NCBI GenBank assembly: GCA_024803745.1
Contig: JANJXV010000016.1
Span: 45,775,763 to 45,839,762 of the forward strand
Direction: 5' to 3'
DNA: 64,000 nucleotides
Source of the DNA: Megascapheus bottae
Lineage: Eukaryota > Chordata > Mammalia > Rodentia > Geomyidae
Part shown: piece by piece, positions 48,601 through 54,634 of the stretch
Position numbering within the stretch: the stretch's first letter is position 1
How the letters are laid out: the number at the start of each line of letters is the position of its first letter
The notes under the pieces: model-generated
What the model saw: only the letters and a program-made list of their open reading frames with translations
Told to the model about the DNA's origin: nothing
Databases searched by the model: none
Position numbers and translations under genes: made by a program

Positions 48601-50955
48601 ATGTCTTCACATCCTGAAATACCTGGGTCTTCTGTCTTAACTGAGTCTTTCTGTTCCATGGCAGCACAGAAGTGGAGGCAGCATTTTGCTCCTGGTTCCC
48701 CACAGCCTGTGCTGACACTGAAATGAGAAGGGCCTGGGGTGTTGCTATCACCTGCTGGCAGCAGTGAGGGTTCACCTTTACTAAATCCTAACTTCCCACT
48801 GGATATATCCCCGGTATGGTAGGGGAGGGTCTTGTTGCCTTGGGGAAAGGCACATGTAGTCAAACTCCCTTTTTTCTCCCGTCTCCATTTTACTCCAGGT
48901 TTCCCTGAACACCAACGAGAGGCCAACATTGGGTCTTCGTAAATGTTTGGTTGGAATGGAGTAGTTATTATCTGGAAAGACCTTAAATATTCATTAATTA
49001 TTTACATAATCACATTTACTTTTTTTGTGGGTGGGGATGTGGGGAGTGTGTGTGGGTCATGTGGCTTGAACTCGGCCTGGGCGCTGTCCTTGAGCTCTTC
49101 GTCTCAAGGCTACCATCCTACCCTGAGCCAAGCCCCACTTCCTGTTTTCTAGAGGTTAATTGGATATGAGTCCCAGGTTCTTTTGTGCCTAGGTTGGCTT
49201 TGAACCTTAATCCTCAGATCTCAGCCTCCTGAGGAGCTAGGATTACAGACGTGAGTCACCGGCCCGGCTTCACATTTACATTTACCCTCTATTCCTCTTC
49301 CCCATCTTTTTGGCAGTAATTGGGGTTTGGAGTCAAGGCTTTGTATTTGCTAGGCTTTTCTTTGTGTGTGTGTGTGTGTGTGTGTGCGTGTGCGTGCGTG
49401 TGCGTGCGCGTGCGTGTGCGTGTGTGTGTGTGCGCGTGTGTGCATGTGTGCGCGTGCGTGCTTTTTCCTGCTCATTGTTGGATTTTTGGAGCTTTGTGTG
49501 TGTGGGAAGCGGATGAGAACGGAGAGTAATGGTGCCCAGTTGGTGGCACTGCTCGGTCCACGTGCATACTCATGTAGTGGCTCTGTACTACACTCAGTTT
49601 TGACAAGAATAGAAATACAGGATGCACCTTTCAAAAAGTAGATTTCTGGGTAGAAAGAATTGTACTTGGCCTTATTAGATAATAGTAATTTTAGCTTTGG
49701 CTTAGTACCCTGTCTTTTTCACAGTGAAGAGGTCTTACTGCTTTCCTTGCCGTGTCTGTCGTCACTCAGTCTGTGGCTCGGCAGGCAGTCTAACGCTCTG
49801 GGCCTCTTCACCTCTCGCCCTTACCCACCCAGAACGAGCCAGCTACTAGGATAGTTGTCTGGTGGAAGATATGTACCAGTTTCACAACATTTACCTTAAT
49901 TGCTAGTTCTTACAAATAATGACTAAAATATATTCAATGAGATTTGACATATCTCAATGCGTATAAAGAGGACAAAACAATTTCATACAGAACTGAAATT
50001 TATTTTGCATGCTCTTGATCACTGCTGATGTACTGCCACTTAAGCCACTATACCTCCAGTCTGCATTTTCTGCTTAATTGGAGATTGAGTCTTAGAATGT
50101 TCTGCCTGGGCTTACTTCAAACTTGAGTCCTCCAGGTCTCAGCCTCCTGCGTTGCTAGGATTACAGAATGAGCCACCAATACTTGGCTTTGAACTGGGAT
50201 TTTATGATAGGAAAGTTCGTATAGCATAAGCATGTTGGTAATCTCAGGAGCAGCCTTAAGCCAATTTGGTTCTTGCTAGCTGATTGATGATAGCCAATTT
50301 AACAAAGCTGTGCACACACAATGCAACATGTCTTTCCTGTTCTTTTGAGCAGATTTACTTTATCCACTTAATTCACCATTGCATGTTTGGGTTCTACTTG
50401 AGCCCTAGATGAAAGTGTCATCTTTGTTTTGCTTTCTTTTATTCTGTGGCTCTCTAGTCTTAATACTTCCAGATTGTTTCTAGGAAATCAGTCCTCAGTT
50501 TGCACTCAGATCAATGCAGGTGGACATCCCATGGGCAGGGTGGTTTGTTGTTAAAAGGTGAATGCTAGCCTTCACAGGACGCTGGGACCTGGCCTCGGGT
50601 GCTGGGGGGTGGGGAACGGCAGTAGTCTGAGTGCTAAACAAGCAGTTAATGATTGTACAATCAACAGAACATCCATCTTTCTATACATACGTCCTCTGCG
50701 TGTTGCCTGTTCCTACAGTCGGTGTTCTGATGCAGTGCTAAAAGGTACAATCAGACTGTTTTCCTCACACAGAACTATGAAATTCCTTTCAGAGCTGTTC
50801 AGCCACTTCAGCAGCAGATGTTTGGTGAAGAGCTGCCCAGTGGTGGAGATGGGGAGCAGCCTGGCCCTGCTAGAAGAAAACGACAGCCCAGTATGTCAGA
50901 GACGATGCCACTGTACACTCTTTGTAAGGAGGACTTAGAGAGTATGGATAAAGAG
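18457..50955 (+). CDS. CTDP1: CTDP1 (FCP1), RNA polymerase II CTD phosphatase; exons 1-11, 3' end outside window
   Basis: The eleven exons are 18457-18785, 27748-27831, 28473-28566, 30831-30959, 33909-34059, 36526-36616, 38797-38963, 39986-41020, 42632-42773, 43676-43885 and 50793-50955. They join in phase to 2595 nt, or 865 codons. The product removes phosphate from the heptad-repeat CTD of RNA polymerase II in the nucleus, allowing polymerase recycling; TFIIF (RAP74) stimulates it. Visible parts are a lipoyl-like N terminus (about codons 90-137), the FCP1/SCP phosphatase domain (about 185-345) with nucleophile D193 in DLDQT and the DD pair at 307-308, an acidic serine-rich linker (about 350-590) and a BRCT domain (about 625-735). 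A basic ARRKRQ patch lies in exon 11. Compared with the human protein, only the last 100 or so residues are absent, including the C-terminal RAP74-binding tail. Identification is by recall of the human protein, and is very strong. Confidence 0.97.
19310..19420 (-). repeat. Composite B1/ID SINE fragment, minus strand
   Basis: The pieces ATTGGAGATCACAGTCTCACAGACTTT and TCTCAGCCTCCTGA are the reverse of the type B left arm. The right arm is missing. Confidence 0.7.
19745..19975 (-). repeat. Composite B1/ID SINE (type B), minus strand
   Basis: It runs from TGTCCTGGGGCTTGAACTAC through CGAGCCACAGCTCCATTTCTGG to TCTCATCCTCCTGAGTAGCTAG. It is diverged and full length. Confidence 0.8.
20025..20243 (-). 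repeat. Composite B1/ID SINE (type B), minus strand
   Basis: GGGCTTGAACTCAGTGCC at one end and AGCTAGGATTACAGGCATGAGCC at the other. It is well preserved. Confidence 0.88.
20515..20700 (+). repeat. Two ID-like SINE monomers
   Basis: The first (20518-20600) has GGTCATGGCCCAAGTGACACAG and an AATAAT tail. The second (20609-20699) starts GGGACTGGAGATATCTC and ends in an A run. Both are diverged. Confidence 0.6.
20725..20895 (-). repeat. Type A SINE, minus strand, internally deleted
   Basis: GCCAGTCCTGGGGCTTGACC to ATGCTAGGCAAGCG. Part of the middle is missing. Confidence 0.8.
21265..21405 (-). repeat. B1-like SINE, minus strand
   Basis: GAGGCAGGGTCTTGATGTGT, a CTCAGGTTGGTCTT segment and AAGTGCTGTGATTACCACC follow the reverse B1/7SL order. 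It is old. Confidence 0.6.
21520..21747 (-). repeat. Composite B1/ID SINE (type B), minus strand
   Basis: It begins around GTGGTATGGAGTTTGAACTTGG, passes through CTACCACTTGAGCCACACATCC, and ends with reverse B1 text (AGTTAGGTTTACAGGCTTGA). It is diverged. Confidence 0.75.
21773..22440 (+). repeat. Three consecutive composite B1/ID SINEs
   Basis: Head-to-tail + strand type B copies lie at about 21773-21985, 21997-22235 and 22255-22445. The first two open with GGTGGCTCATGCCTRTAATCC; the third lacks its start. The last ends in an A run of about 23 bases. Confidence 0.85.
22643..22712. repeat. (TG)n microsatellite
   Basis: Mostly pure TG, with a short TATATATA interruption. Confidence 0.95.
22746..22853 (+). 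repeat. Type A SINE, right half
   Basis: AGCCAGATGTGGTACTGTGG to CTTGGACTGGC plus A run. Only the second ID-like part is present. Confidence 0.85.
23525..23990 (+). mobile_element. MaLR-like LTR (MLT1/MST group), degraded
   Basis: The order of phrases resembles the MaLR LTR family. It starts TGTTATGAATTGGATAGGAC, then has TGATTAGGTCATGAGTGGG, a CCTGCCATGATGCTCTG part and an AACCATGGAACC part. It ends near TTTGGTCTCAGTGACAGAAAG. No internal region is seen. The subfamily is not assignable by eye. Confidence 0.6.
24870..24985 (-). repeat. B1-like SINE, minus strand
   Basis: CCCAGGCTGGCCTTGAATCC and ACTGGGATTACAGGCTTG are characteristic reverse B1 text. Confidence 0.75.
25030..25095. repeat. 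Degenerate (CTAT)n
   Basis: CTAT, CTATC and CTAG words with interruptions. Confidence 0.7.
27083..27195 (+). repeat. B1-like SINE
   Basis: AGCACTTGGGAGGCTGAGGCAG is classical B1 sequence, here followed by TAGGCCATCTTGGGCTAC and an A-rich tail. Confidence 0.85.
27748..27831 (+). CDS. CTDP1: CTDP1 exon 2
   Basis: It encodes the residues from GALLVRLEGCSHPVVMKG to GQDLT. These complete the lipoyl-like N-terminal region and carry the conserved C/H/C/C set typical of FCP1 (GCSH, GLCAECGQ). The acceptor is TTTTTTAG and the donor CA|GTGAGT. It is entered in phase 2 and left in phase 2. Confidence 0.96.
27832..28472 (+). other. CTDP1: CTDP1 intron 2
   Basis: 641 bases, ending TCCAAAG before exon 3. 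Apart from one SINE nothing is recognised. Confidence 0.9.
27925..28140 (-). repeat. Composite B1/ID SINE (type B), minus strand
   Basis: CCCTGGGGCTTGAACTCATAATC through CTACCACTTCCAGC and AATTGGAGATAAGAGTCTC to CAGCCATGAGCCACTGGCC. Confidence 0.85.
28473..28566 (+). CDS. CTDP1: CTDP1 exon 3
   Basis: It encodes QLQSKNGKQQIPLSTATVSM and onward to VPELMVSSE, nearly identical to the human segment leading into the phosphatase domain. The acceptor is CCAAAG; the donor GAG|GTAAGT leaves phase 0. Confidence 0.96.
28567..30830 (+). other. CTDP1: CTDP1 intron 3
   Basis: About 2.3 kb. It holds an L1 3' end at 29700-30245 and a short TG run at 29390-29420. The rest (28567-29690, 30246-30830) shows nothing recognisable. 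Confidence 0.9.
29700..30245 (-). mobile_element. L1 3'-end (3' UTR-like) copy, minus strand
   Basis: A T run (29702-29714) marks the poly-A tail of a minus-strand element. The next 500 bases match the element at 36755 phrase by phrase (CCAGATAGAAGGTGCATTAC, GTACATTAAGGACAACAATC, GAGTCTGGCTTACTTCACTTAAT). The last phrase is typical of rodent L1 3' ends read in reverse. It is 5'-truncated. Confidence 0.7.
30831..30959 (+). CDS. CTDP1: CTDP1 exon 4, catalytic DxDxT motif
   Basis: It encodes 43 codons ending MSNK. LVLMVDLDQTLIHTTEQH contains the aspartyl-phosphate nucleophile (D193) and general acid (D195) of the DxDxT signature that defines FCP1/SCP phosphatases. Translation begins QAEELAREDQQRLHRNRK. 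The acceptor is TTCACTTTAG; the donor AAA|GTGAGT is in phase 0. Confidence 0.98.
31598..31960 (+). repeat. B1-like SINE and ID-like monomer
   Basis: B1-like text at 31600-31715 (ATCTGTAATGCCAGCTATTTGG) is followed by less clear sequence. An ID-like unit then lies at about 31857-31930 (GGACATGGCCCAAATGGTAGAG to CCTAGTACTGCC). Confidence 0.6.
32298..32510 (-). repeat. Type A SINE, minus strand, with target-site duplication
   Basis: T run, then CCAGTCCTGGGCTTGAGCTC to GGCCAAACTCCTGGCC. CACTTCACTT on the left side (32291-32300) is repeated on the right at about 32507-32516. It interrupts an older ID-like sequence at 32230-32300. Confidence 0.88.
32525..32740 (-). repeat. B1-like SINE sequence, minus strand
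   Basis: CTGGTCAGCCTGGACCTCGATCC and AGTAGCTGGAATGACAGGTTTGAGCC fit reverse B1 text, perhaps from two damaged copies. Confidence 0.55.
33040..33128 (-). mobile_element. Short L1 3' end, minus strand
   Basis: A T-rich start, then TAGAAGGGTTACATTATATTC and CCAGATAGAAGGTGCATAAC, the same text as the start of the 29700 copy. It breaks off after about 90 bases. Confidence 0.7.
33295..33510. repeat. Degenerate short tandem repeat, GTAG/TTA rich
   Basis: The words GTAGTTAT, GGTAGTTGC, GGTAGTTATGG and GGGTAGCTACC recur every 15-30 bases over about 200 bases. It looks like a decayed tandem array. Confidence 0.45.
33614..33816 (-). repeat. Type A SINE, minus strand
   Basis: T run, GCCAGTCCTGG, then CTACCACTTGAGCCTCAGC to CCACTAGGCCAAACTCCCGGCC. 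A short 5' ID part is deleted. Confidence 0.92.
33909..34059 (+). CDS. CTDP1: CTDP1 exon 5, phosphatase domain core
   Basis: It encodes GIFHFQLGRGEPMLHTRLRP onward, ending LYAHTIA plus one base. The stretch VFTFGSRLYA corresponds to HAD motif II (T/S after a hydrophobic strand) of the phosphatase fold. It is almost identical to human. The acceptor is CTTCATAG; the donor CAG|GTGAGG is in phase 1. Confidence 0.97.
34378..34412. repeat. (TA)n(CATA)n microsatellite
   Basis: TATATATATATACATACATACAT. Confidence 0.9.
34540..34735 (+). repeat. Type A SINE
   Basis: GACCGGGAGTTTGGCCTAGTG to CCCAGGACTGGC plus A run. This is one of the least diverged copies. Confidence 0.95.
34862..34910. repeat. TG-rich microsatellite
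   Basis: GTGTGCATGTGCGCGCACGTGTG and a pure (TG)n run. Confidence 0.9.
35240..35395 (-). repeat. Composite SINE left arm, minus strand
   Basis: A TG-rich start, then CCTAAGCTGGCTTCAAGTCAC and GAGTAGCTAGGATAACAGGCATGAG. Confidence 0.7.
35948..36187 (+). repeat. Composite B1/ID SINE (type B)
   Basis: TTGGCTCATGCCTGTAATCC, an intact ID-like right arm, TTCAAGTCCCATGACTG and an A tail. Confidence 0.93.
36526..36616 (+). CDS. CTDP1: CTDP1 exon 6
   Basis: It encodes GFLDPEKKLFSHRILSRDEC to FSKTGNL plus two bases, part of the phosphatase domain between motif II and the DD motif. The acceptor is CTTTCTACAG; the donor AA|GTATGT is in phase 2. Confidence 0.97.
36755..37250 (-). mobile_element. L1 3'-end (3' UTR-like) copy, minus strand
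   Basis: Starts with a T run and shares with 29700-30245 the phrases ACACATTGATACCC, GTACATTAAGAACAACAATC, GATCCTTTCATTTAGTC and GGGTCTGGCTTACTTCACTT. It is older and less complete. Confidence 0.7.
38465..38555 (-). repeat. ID-like SINE remnant, minus strand
   Basis: GTGCATATTAGGCAAGCTCTC and CACTGAGCTATATCCCTAGC fit reverse ID/tRNA-derived text. Confidence 0.65.
38797..38963 (+). CDS. CTDP1: CTDP1 exon 7, catalytic DD motif
   Basis: It encodes NLFPCGDSMVCIIDDREDVW onward to PPGSREPQARRK. IIDDRED (D307, D308) is the Mg2+-coordinating acid pair of the HAD fold; with DLDQT in exon 4 it completes the catalytic site. The segment leads into the linker. The acceptor is ACTTGTAG; the donor AAG|GTGAGC is in phase 1. 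Confidence 0.98.
39425..39605 (-). repeat. Composite SINE, minus strand, damaged
   Basis: AAGATAGAGCCTCACAGACTTTACTGCCTGGGCTACC and ATAGCTGAGGATTACAG fit the reverse left arm. Confidence 0.55.
39638..39684. repeat. (TA)n microsatellite
   Basis: TATATATTATTTATATATATG and a pure TA run. Confidence 0.93.
39986..41020 (+). CDS. CTDP1: CTDP1 exon 8, acidic linker and first part of BRCT
   Basis: A 1035-base exon (344 full codons) starting VNSSKGADALEPVPPVKDPE. The first two thirds are low complexity. DLDFDLSSDSDSSESEG and EEEEEDTDDDDH give acidic and CK2-type serine sites, and EKRGQKKSR is a basic patch. The last third (LEEILVRVHTDYYTKY onward to ATHLIAARAG) matches human closely and enters the BRCT domain. 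The acceptor is ACATTTAG; the donor CTG|GTGAGT is in phase 1. Nearly all divergence from human is in the linker. Confidence 0.97.
41021..42631 (+). other. CTDP1: CTDP1 intron 8
   Basis: 1.6 kb without a recognisable SINE, LINE or LTR, making it the cleanest intron in the window. Open frames such as 41620-41964 lack any family resemblance. Confidence 0.85.
42632..42773 (+). CDS. CTDP1: CTDP1 exon 9, second part of BRCT
   Basis: It encodes TEKVRQAQECQHLHVVNPDW then LWSCLERWDKVEEQLFPL. The VNPDWLWSC segment with its W is the conserved C-terminal helix of a BRCT domain. It leaves in phase 2 with donor AG|GTAGGC, a weaker donor than the others. The acceptor is CTCCACAG. Confidence 0.97.
42774..43675 (+). 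other. CTDP1: CTDP1 intron 9
   Basis: About 0.9 kb, unique-looking, no repeat recognised. Confidence 0.85.
43676..43885 (+). CDS. CTDP1: CTDP1 exon 10
   Basis: It encodes EKSPAAFPDRQHMLPAALFH onward, including PGPEVRIYDSHTGKLIRTGA and ending DPSSF plus two bases. It is conserved with human in the VRIYDSxTGKLIR block and proline-rich around it. The acceptor is ATCTGACAG; the donor CAG|GTATGT is in phase 2. Confidence 0.96.
44535..44665 (-). repeat. B1-like SINE, minus strand, damaged
   Basis: GAGGAGTTTCATGGACTTGGCTGCCTGG and GGATTACAGCTGTGAACCCC fit reverse left-arm text. Confidence 0.55.
44725..44985 (+). repeat. Composite B1/ID SINE (type B)
   Basis: GGTGGCTCACACCTGTAATCC to TGTTCAAGCCACAGAATGGC. 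It is diverged and full length. Confidence 0.85.
46355..46600 (+). repeat. Composite B1/ID SINE (type B) with duplicated right arm
   Basis: The left arm starts at CCCACACCTGTAATCCTAGC. The segment around CTCAGGGACAGCACCCAGGCCCA appears a second time at 46535-46560, with slight changes. The tail is (AATA)n. Confidence 0.85.
46631..46966 (-). mobile_element. Solo LTR of a class II (ERVK/IAP-like) endogenous retrovirus
   Basis: On the minus strand the element opens TGTTGGGAGCC, as IAP-type LTRs do, and it ends in CA. It is flanked by the 6-bp duplication GTAGGC at 46625-46630 and 46967-46972. A U3-like part holds a tandem duplication of about 36 bases (46795-46866). TATAAG (46774-46779) and AATAAA (46755-46760) occur in the right order on the minus strand. 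No internal region exists. It is antisense to CTDP1. Confidence 0.85.
47840..48940 (-). mobile_element. Ancient L1 5'-end/HAL1-like segment, minus strand
   Basis: GTTAGGTCTGTAAGTTCACAGACC, TTTCCTCCATTTTGTTATTAAGCC and AAGATTTCCATTTGGATCTTTCG follow, in order, text I know from old mammalian L1 5' regions read in reverse. The flanking parts, including the CAGGTTTCCC edge, are less certain. The 99- and 113-codon minus frames here are not genes. Confidence 0.5.
49030..49270 (-). repeat. Composite B1/ID SINE (type B), minus strand
   Basis: GTGGCTTGAACTCGGCCTGGGC to GAGCTAGGATTACAGACGTGAGTCACCGGCC. It is full length. Confidence 0.9.
49363..49462. repeat. (TG)n / (CG)n alternating tract
   Basis: About 100 bases of nearly perfect purine-pyrimidine alternation with many CG steps. 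It is a strong Z-DNA candidate. It gives spurious Val/Cys/Arg-rich frames. Confidence 0.95.
50010..50190 (-). repeat. Composite SINE, minus strand, damaged
   Basis: CTTAAGCCACTATACCTCCAG, AATTGGAGATTGAGTCTTAG and TCTCAGCCTCCTGCGTTGCTAGGATTACAG. Confidence 0.75.
50793..50955 (+). CDS. CTDP1: CTDP1 exon 11 (last exon in window)
   Basis: It encodes AVQPLQQQMFGEELPSGGDG onward, with the basic ARRKRQ patch (possible nuclear localisation) and the strongly conserved PSMSETMPLYTLCKEDLESM block, to DKE. The acceptor is ATTCCTTTCAG; the donor GAG|GTGAGC is in phase 0. Read-through into the intron stays open for 31 codons and stops at 51049-51051. Confidence 0.97.
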
Positions 50956-51305
50956 GTGAGCAAGCAAAGCTCTGCACAAGACCAGGCTACGGTGGGGAAA
51001 AGGGCATGCTTCCAGCCCCATAGCCCATCTGTAAGAAGCACTGAAGACTGATGCACTAGTTAGCATATGGCAGTTAAAACTGGGGTAGATAGGTGTATCA
51101 TGAGCTAGCACCTGTGATTTCCCAAGTTCTCTGTTGAAAGGACCATAGCATTATTTAATTGATGCTTCTGGTAACCACGGCTCGAGGTTAAGGCTGCATT
51201 CTTGTGGTCAGCTTTGGCTACTGTTCCCCTCATGCTCCTCAAGGACACAACTGTGTTTGACTGTGGTGACAAGCAGCATTTCTGGGGTCTGGTGCTGCAT
51301 AGGAC

Positions 51306-51338
51306 AGCCCCGCCCCGCCCCGCCCCAGCCCAGCCCAG
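51306..51338. repeat. (CCCCG)n / GC-box-like tract
   Basis: CCCCGCCCCGCCCCGCCCC followed by CAGCC repeats: four overlapping SP1-like boxes outside any CpG island. Confidence 0.85.
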
Positions 51339-52189
51339 GGAATCGTCTCTCTAGAAAGTCCACAGAGTTCACATTGAGAAGCCCACAGTTAAACGTAGGT
51401 GCACATAAAAACCATAACCAGTAATTTCTACTTCTACTAAAGAGGCTTTGGGTATTTGCATGCAGTTAGTTTTTCCAAATGTTTGATTTTCTAATAACAA
51501 TATCACGACTCAGCATCTACTTTGAACTGTGGCATAAATATAGAAGGGATTAAAACAAAACGGAACTGAAAATAATTTTATAAGTCCATTTTATCATCTG
51601 TCCCCTGGCTGTTATCATATGACTTGATGCTCATGTGAAAGTGCATGACTGTGTATACTTTAACTTACTTGCTTATCCTCTAGAACCTCCAGCCAGCCTT
51701 CTGGTGGGAAGTTGAATGTCCGCTTGTCAGGTTCTGGCTGTTTTCTATGTAGTGCATGCATTCTGTGCTATTATTGCTTGGCAGACTGCTTTGCAAGGCT
51801 CACTGCTGAGCCTTGTGTCAAGTGTGAGTATGCCCTAATGAGCCACAACAGTCTTGAGTTCCAGCCAGTCTTGGTGGACAAAAGACACCCTCCTCATAAA
51901 ACTCCACTTTCCTGTACCAGTAGAGCTGCTACAGGCATTATCTGTTTCATTGATGGTAAAGTGGTTGTACTCAAGAGGAAAAACACAGTTTTTATTTATT
52001 TTCAGCAGTAGAAGGAAATTTTAAACTGTATTCAGGATAGAATCTCATCACTTATATTTTTTCATATCTCAGATAAAAATTAAACCTTTTTTTCATAGGT
52101 ATGCTAAACTTCCCTATTTGCCATTTTTCAGTCCTCCTGAACATTAGGGGTTTTTGTTTGTTTCATGAAAATGTTTTCTCTAAAAAGTT

Positions 52190-52415
52190 TTCCTTGGAAA
52201 AGCACTATAACACATACATGTAATCAGCTACTCTGAATGCAGAAATAGGAAAGATCATGGTTTGAAGTAAGCCCAGGTAAAAAAGTTACCAGAACCCCCA
52301 TTTCAGCAAATAAGCTGGCATGCAGTACATGTCTGTAATCATGGCTATGTGGGAAGCTGTAGGTAGAAGGGTCATGGTGCATGGCCAGCTATCCACAGAA
52401 ACGAAAGACCAAAGC
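52190..52415 (+). repeat. B1-like SINE remnants
   Basis: Two weak B1-like copies (ACACATACATGTAATCAGC and TACATGTCTGTAATCATGGC). Both are badly decayed. Confidence 0.5.
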
Positions 52416-52424
52416 ATAACTAAT

Positions 52425-52695
52425 GAGGCCAGGCACCCCTGGCTCACAGGTACTCAGGGTGCTGAGATCTGAGCTGAGATAAAGTCTGTGAGAGTCTTAT
52501 CCCCAATCAATCACCAGAAAACTGGAAGTGGCTCAAGTGGTAGAGCTGAAGAACTCAGGGACAATGAGCAGGCCCAGAGTTCAAGCCCGACAACTGACAA
52601 AAAATAGTCATGCAAAAGAGGGGTGGGGTGGAGGCATGACTCAAGTGGTACATCCCTGTCTAGCCCGGAGTTCAAAACTGCAAAAAAAAAAAAGT
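52425..52695 (+). repeat. Composite B1/ID SINE plus ID-like monomer
   Basis: CAGGCACCCCTGGCTCACAGG to AGTTCAAGCCCGACAACTG. Then GGTGGAGGCATGACTCAAGTGG to an A run. Confidence 0.8.
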
Positions 52696-53499
52696 TTTTC
52701 CTGGCCTGGTCCTTGCCCTTTTGCCCTTAAGCCCAGGCAGCTTTATCTGGAAGTACTAGCCACTCTACACCGGGCATACTGGTCCCTTTTCACCTGGCCA
52801 CCTCTGTCCAGCTGCACTGCCACCTAGTTTGGCTTCATGATTGGCTGCTGAGGGTCTGTAGCATAAATGGTCCCCCTTGGTCACATAGTAGCCTTGGCAG
52901 TGGTTCTGACTCACCCTATATCAGAGAGGAAATGGAAGTCTTAAATCACATGTCAACTTTAAATCATGGGAAAATCTATTCCTTTACTTTCAGAAATAAA
53001 AACTAACATTAAACTTTAGCCTGGGCTTCTCAGGAGCAAGTGGTACCTAACCAGAGAAAGACTCCAGCTGCTTCACTGGATTCAGGATGCTGCCAGGTAG
53101 AGGGGTGTGTAGCTGGAGGCTCCATGTACCATGTACACCTGTATTCTGCTTCATTCCTGTGGATGCTGCCCCCTCAGTGGTCCACAGTGGGCCAGGCTTG
53201 CCCAAATTCAAACCGTACACAACCTCAGGGAAGTGCTTCTGCCCCCTCAGTGCTACTGTGGGCTGATTCAAGGCCCCTCCTCCCTCAGGCATCCTTTCCT
53301 GGGGCTTGTTTGGGGACATGGTAGGGCAGGCACTGAGCAGTTGACCTGTATTCAGGAGGAAGTGGGCAGATGGCACTCAGACCTAAGCACCAGCCACTCA
53401 GGTACAGGCCTTGGACCCGTTAGAGTCTGTCATAACAGAATCTTCATCTCGCACATTTGCATGACCATCTGTGTTCAGGCTTAGTCAGCCTCTGGCCTT

Positions 53500-53665
53500 C
53501 TGACGAGGATGACGGCCACCCTCATTTAGGTGACCTAACATTACCAAGCACATCTGCAAGGACCTCATTTCCAAATGAGACCACCGTCACCAGGACCCCC
53601 AGCATTATCTTTAATGGAATGTAGTTCAGCCTTCTCCATCAACAGCACCTGATTAAAGCTGAGTG
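53500..53665. mobile_element. Possible ancient LTR fragment (MaLR-like)
   Basis: ACATCTGCAAGGACCTCATTTCCAAATGAG resembles an often-seen MaLR-type phrase. Only about 160 bases are recognisable and the family is uncertain. Confidence 0.3.
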
Positions 53666-53744
53666 CATTGTCTTCCTTTTTGCCAGAAACACACACATAT
53701 ATACATATCTGCCTGTTATCACCTTAAATGTCCCTGGGAAAGAA

Positions 53745-54065
53745 TCTCTTGGCCAGGCAGGGATGGTTCATGACTGTAATCACCTACACAGGAGGCGTTA
53801 GGTAGGAGGATCATGGTCTGAGATCTAACCAAGGCAAAATAGGAAACCCTACCTGAAAAAATAATTAAAGCTAAAAGAAAAGAAAAAAAGAAAGGGGGTT
53901 GAAGTCATGCTCAGTTAAGAGAGCACCAGCCAGTGAATGAAAGCTTTAGGTACTGAGTTCAAGTCCCAATCTCAGACCAAAAAAAGCATGGAGGCATTTC
54001 TCAAGTAGTAGAGTACCTAGCAGGCACAAGCCTTTGAGCCCAAACCCCACATGCTTCCAAAAGAA
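53745..54065 (+). repeat. B1-like SINE and two ID-like monomers
   Basis: B1-like at 53750-53870 (ATGACTGTAATCACCTACAC), then ID-like units at about 53895-53980 and 53985-54062. All are diverged. Confidence 0.65.
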
Positions 54066-54589
54066 AAGCACTCTGCTTTCTATCATGGGTGGTTTTTAAT
54101 TCTTCTATTATAATGTAAATCCATTTAAATATCTATCTGCGTTTACAGTGTCGCTTAATAAGTATTTGGTTTCTGGTCCAGCCTACACGAGGATATCTTT
54201 TTATTTACAAGTTTATTTACCTCTGAGCCAGCTGAGTAGGTTGTGCATTTTCTCTACTAGGTAGAAAAACAGATTCCTTTGTCTGGTGCCACCTTTGTCT
54301 GGTGACTGTTTGTTTGCTCCTTTCCCAAGTCCTCTGCAGGACCAGAGGTGGTGCTGGAGGCAAATTGCCTGGAACAATCAGAAGGCAAGTTCTTGCATTT
54401 TCATTTGCTGTTCAAAATCCCTTGGAGCATTTCAGGCTAGTCCTCTATCACTAGTATGAACAAGTGCATACCCAGACCCCTGCCCCCTTTCTTCTAATGG
54501 GCTTTCATATTCCCCCACCCCCAGCAGCACAGGCTAATGTGATCTGTTCCAGCACTTTAGCCCCATAGTTCCCCTGTGCTGCTGGTCTT

Positions 54590-54601
54590 TTTTTCTTTTT
54601 C

Positions 54602-54634
<33 letters not shown>

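Larger units (their letters stand above)
43886..50792 (+). other. CTDP1: CTDP1 intron 10
   Basis: About 6.9 kb, holding SINEs, a solo LTR, an old L1 5'-end-like segment and a TG/CG tract, listed separately. Nothing recognisable lies in 45000-46350 or 47000-47840. Confidence 0.9.

Noticed and set aside
47847..48929. Minus-strand ORFs of 99 and 113 codons in intron 10
   Set aside because: They lie in a segment resembling the 5' region of an old L1 and show no known protein similarity.
49310..49641. Val/Cys/Arg-rich ORFs
   Set aside because: They are the translation of the TG/CG alternating tract.
53508..53516. GAGGATGACGG as the start of the missing acidic C-terminal exon
   Set aside because: The following frame does not continue as an acidic serine-rich tail, and there is no suitable splice acceptor.
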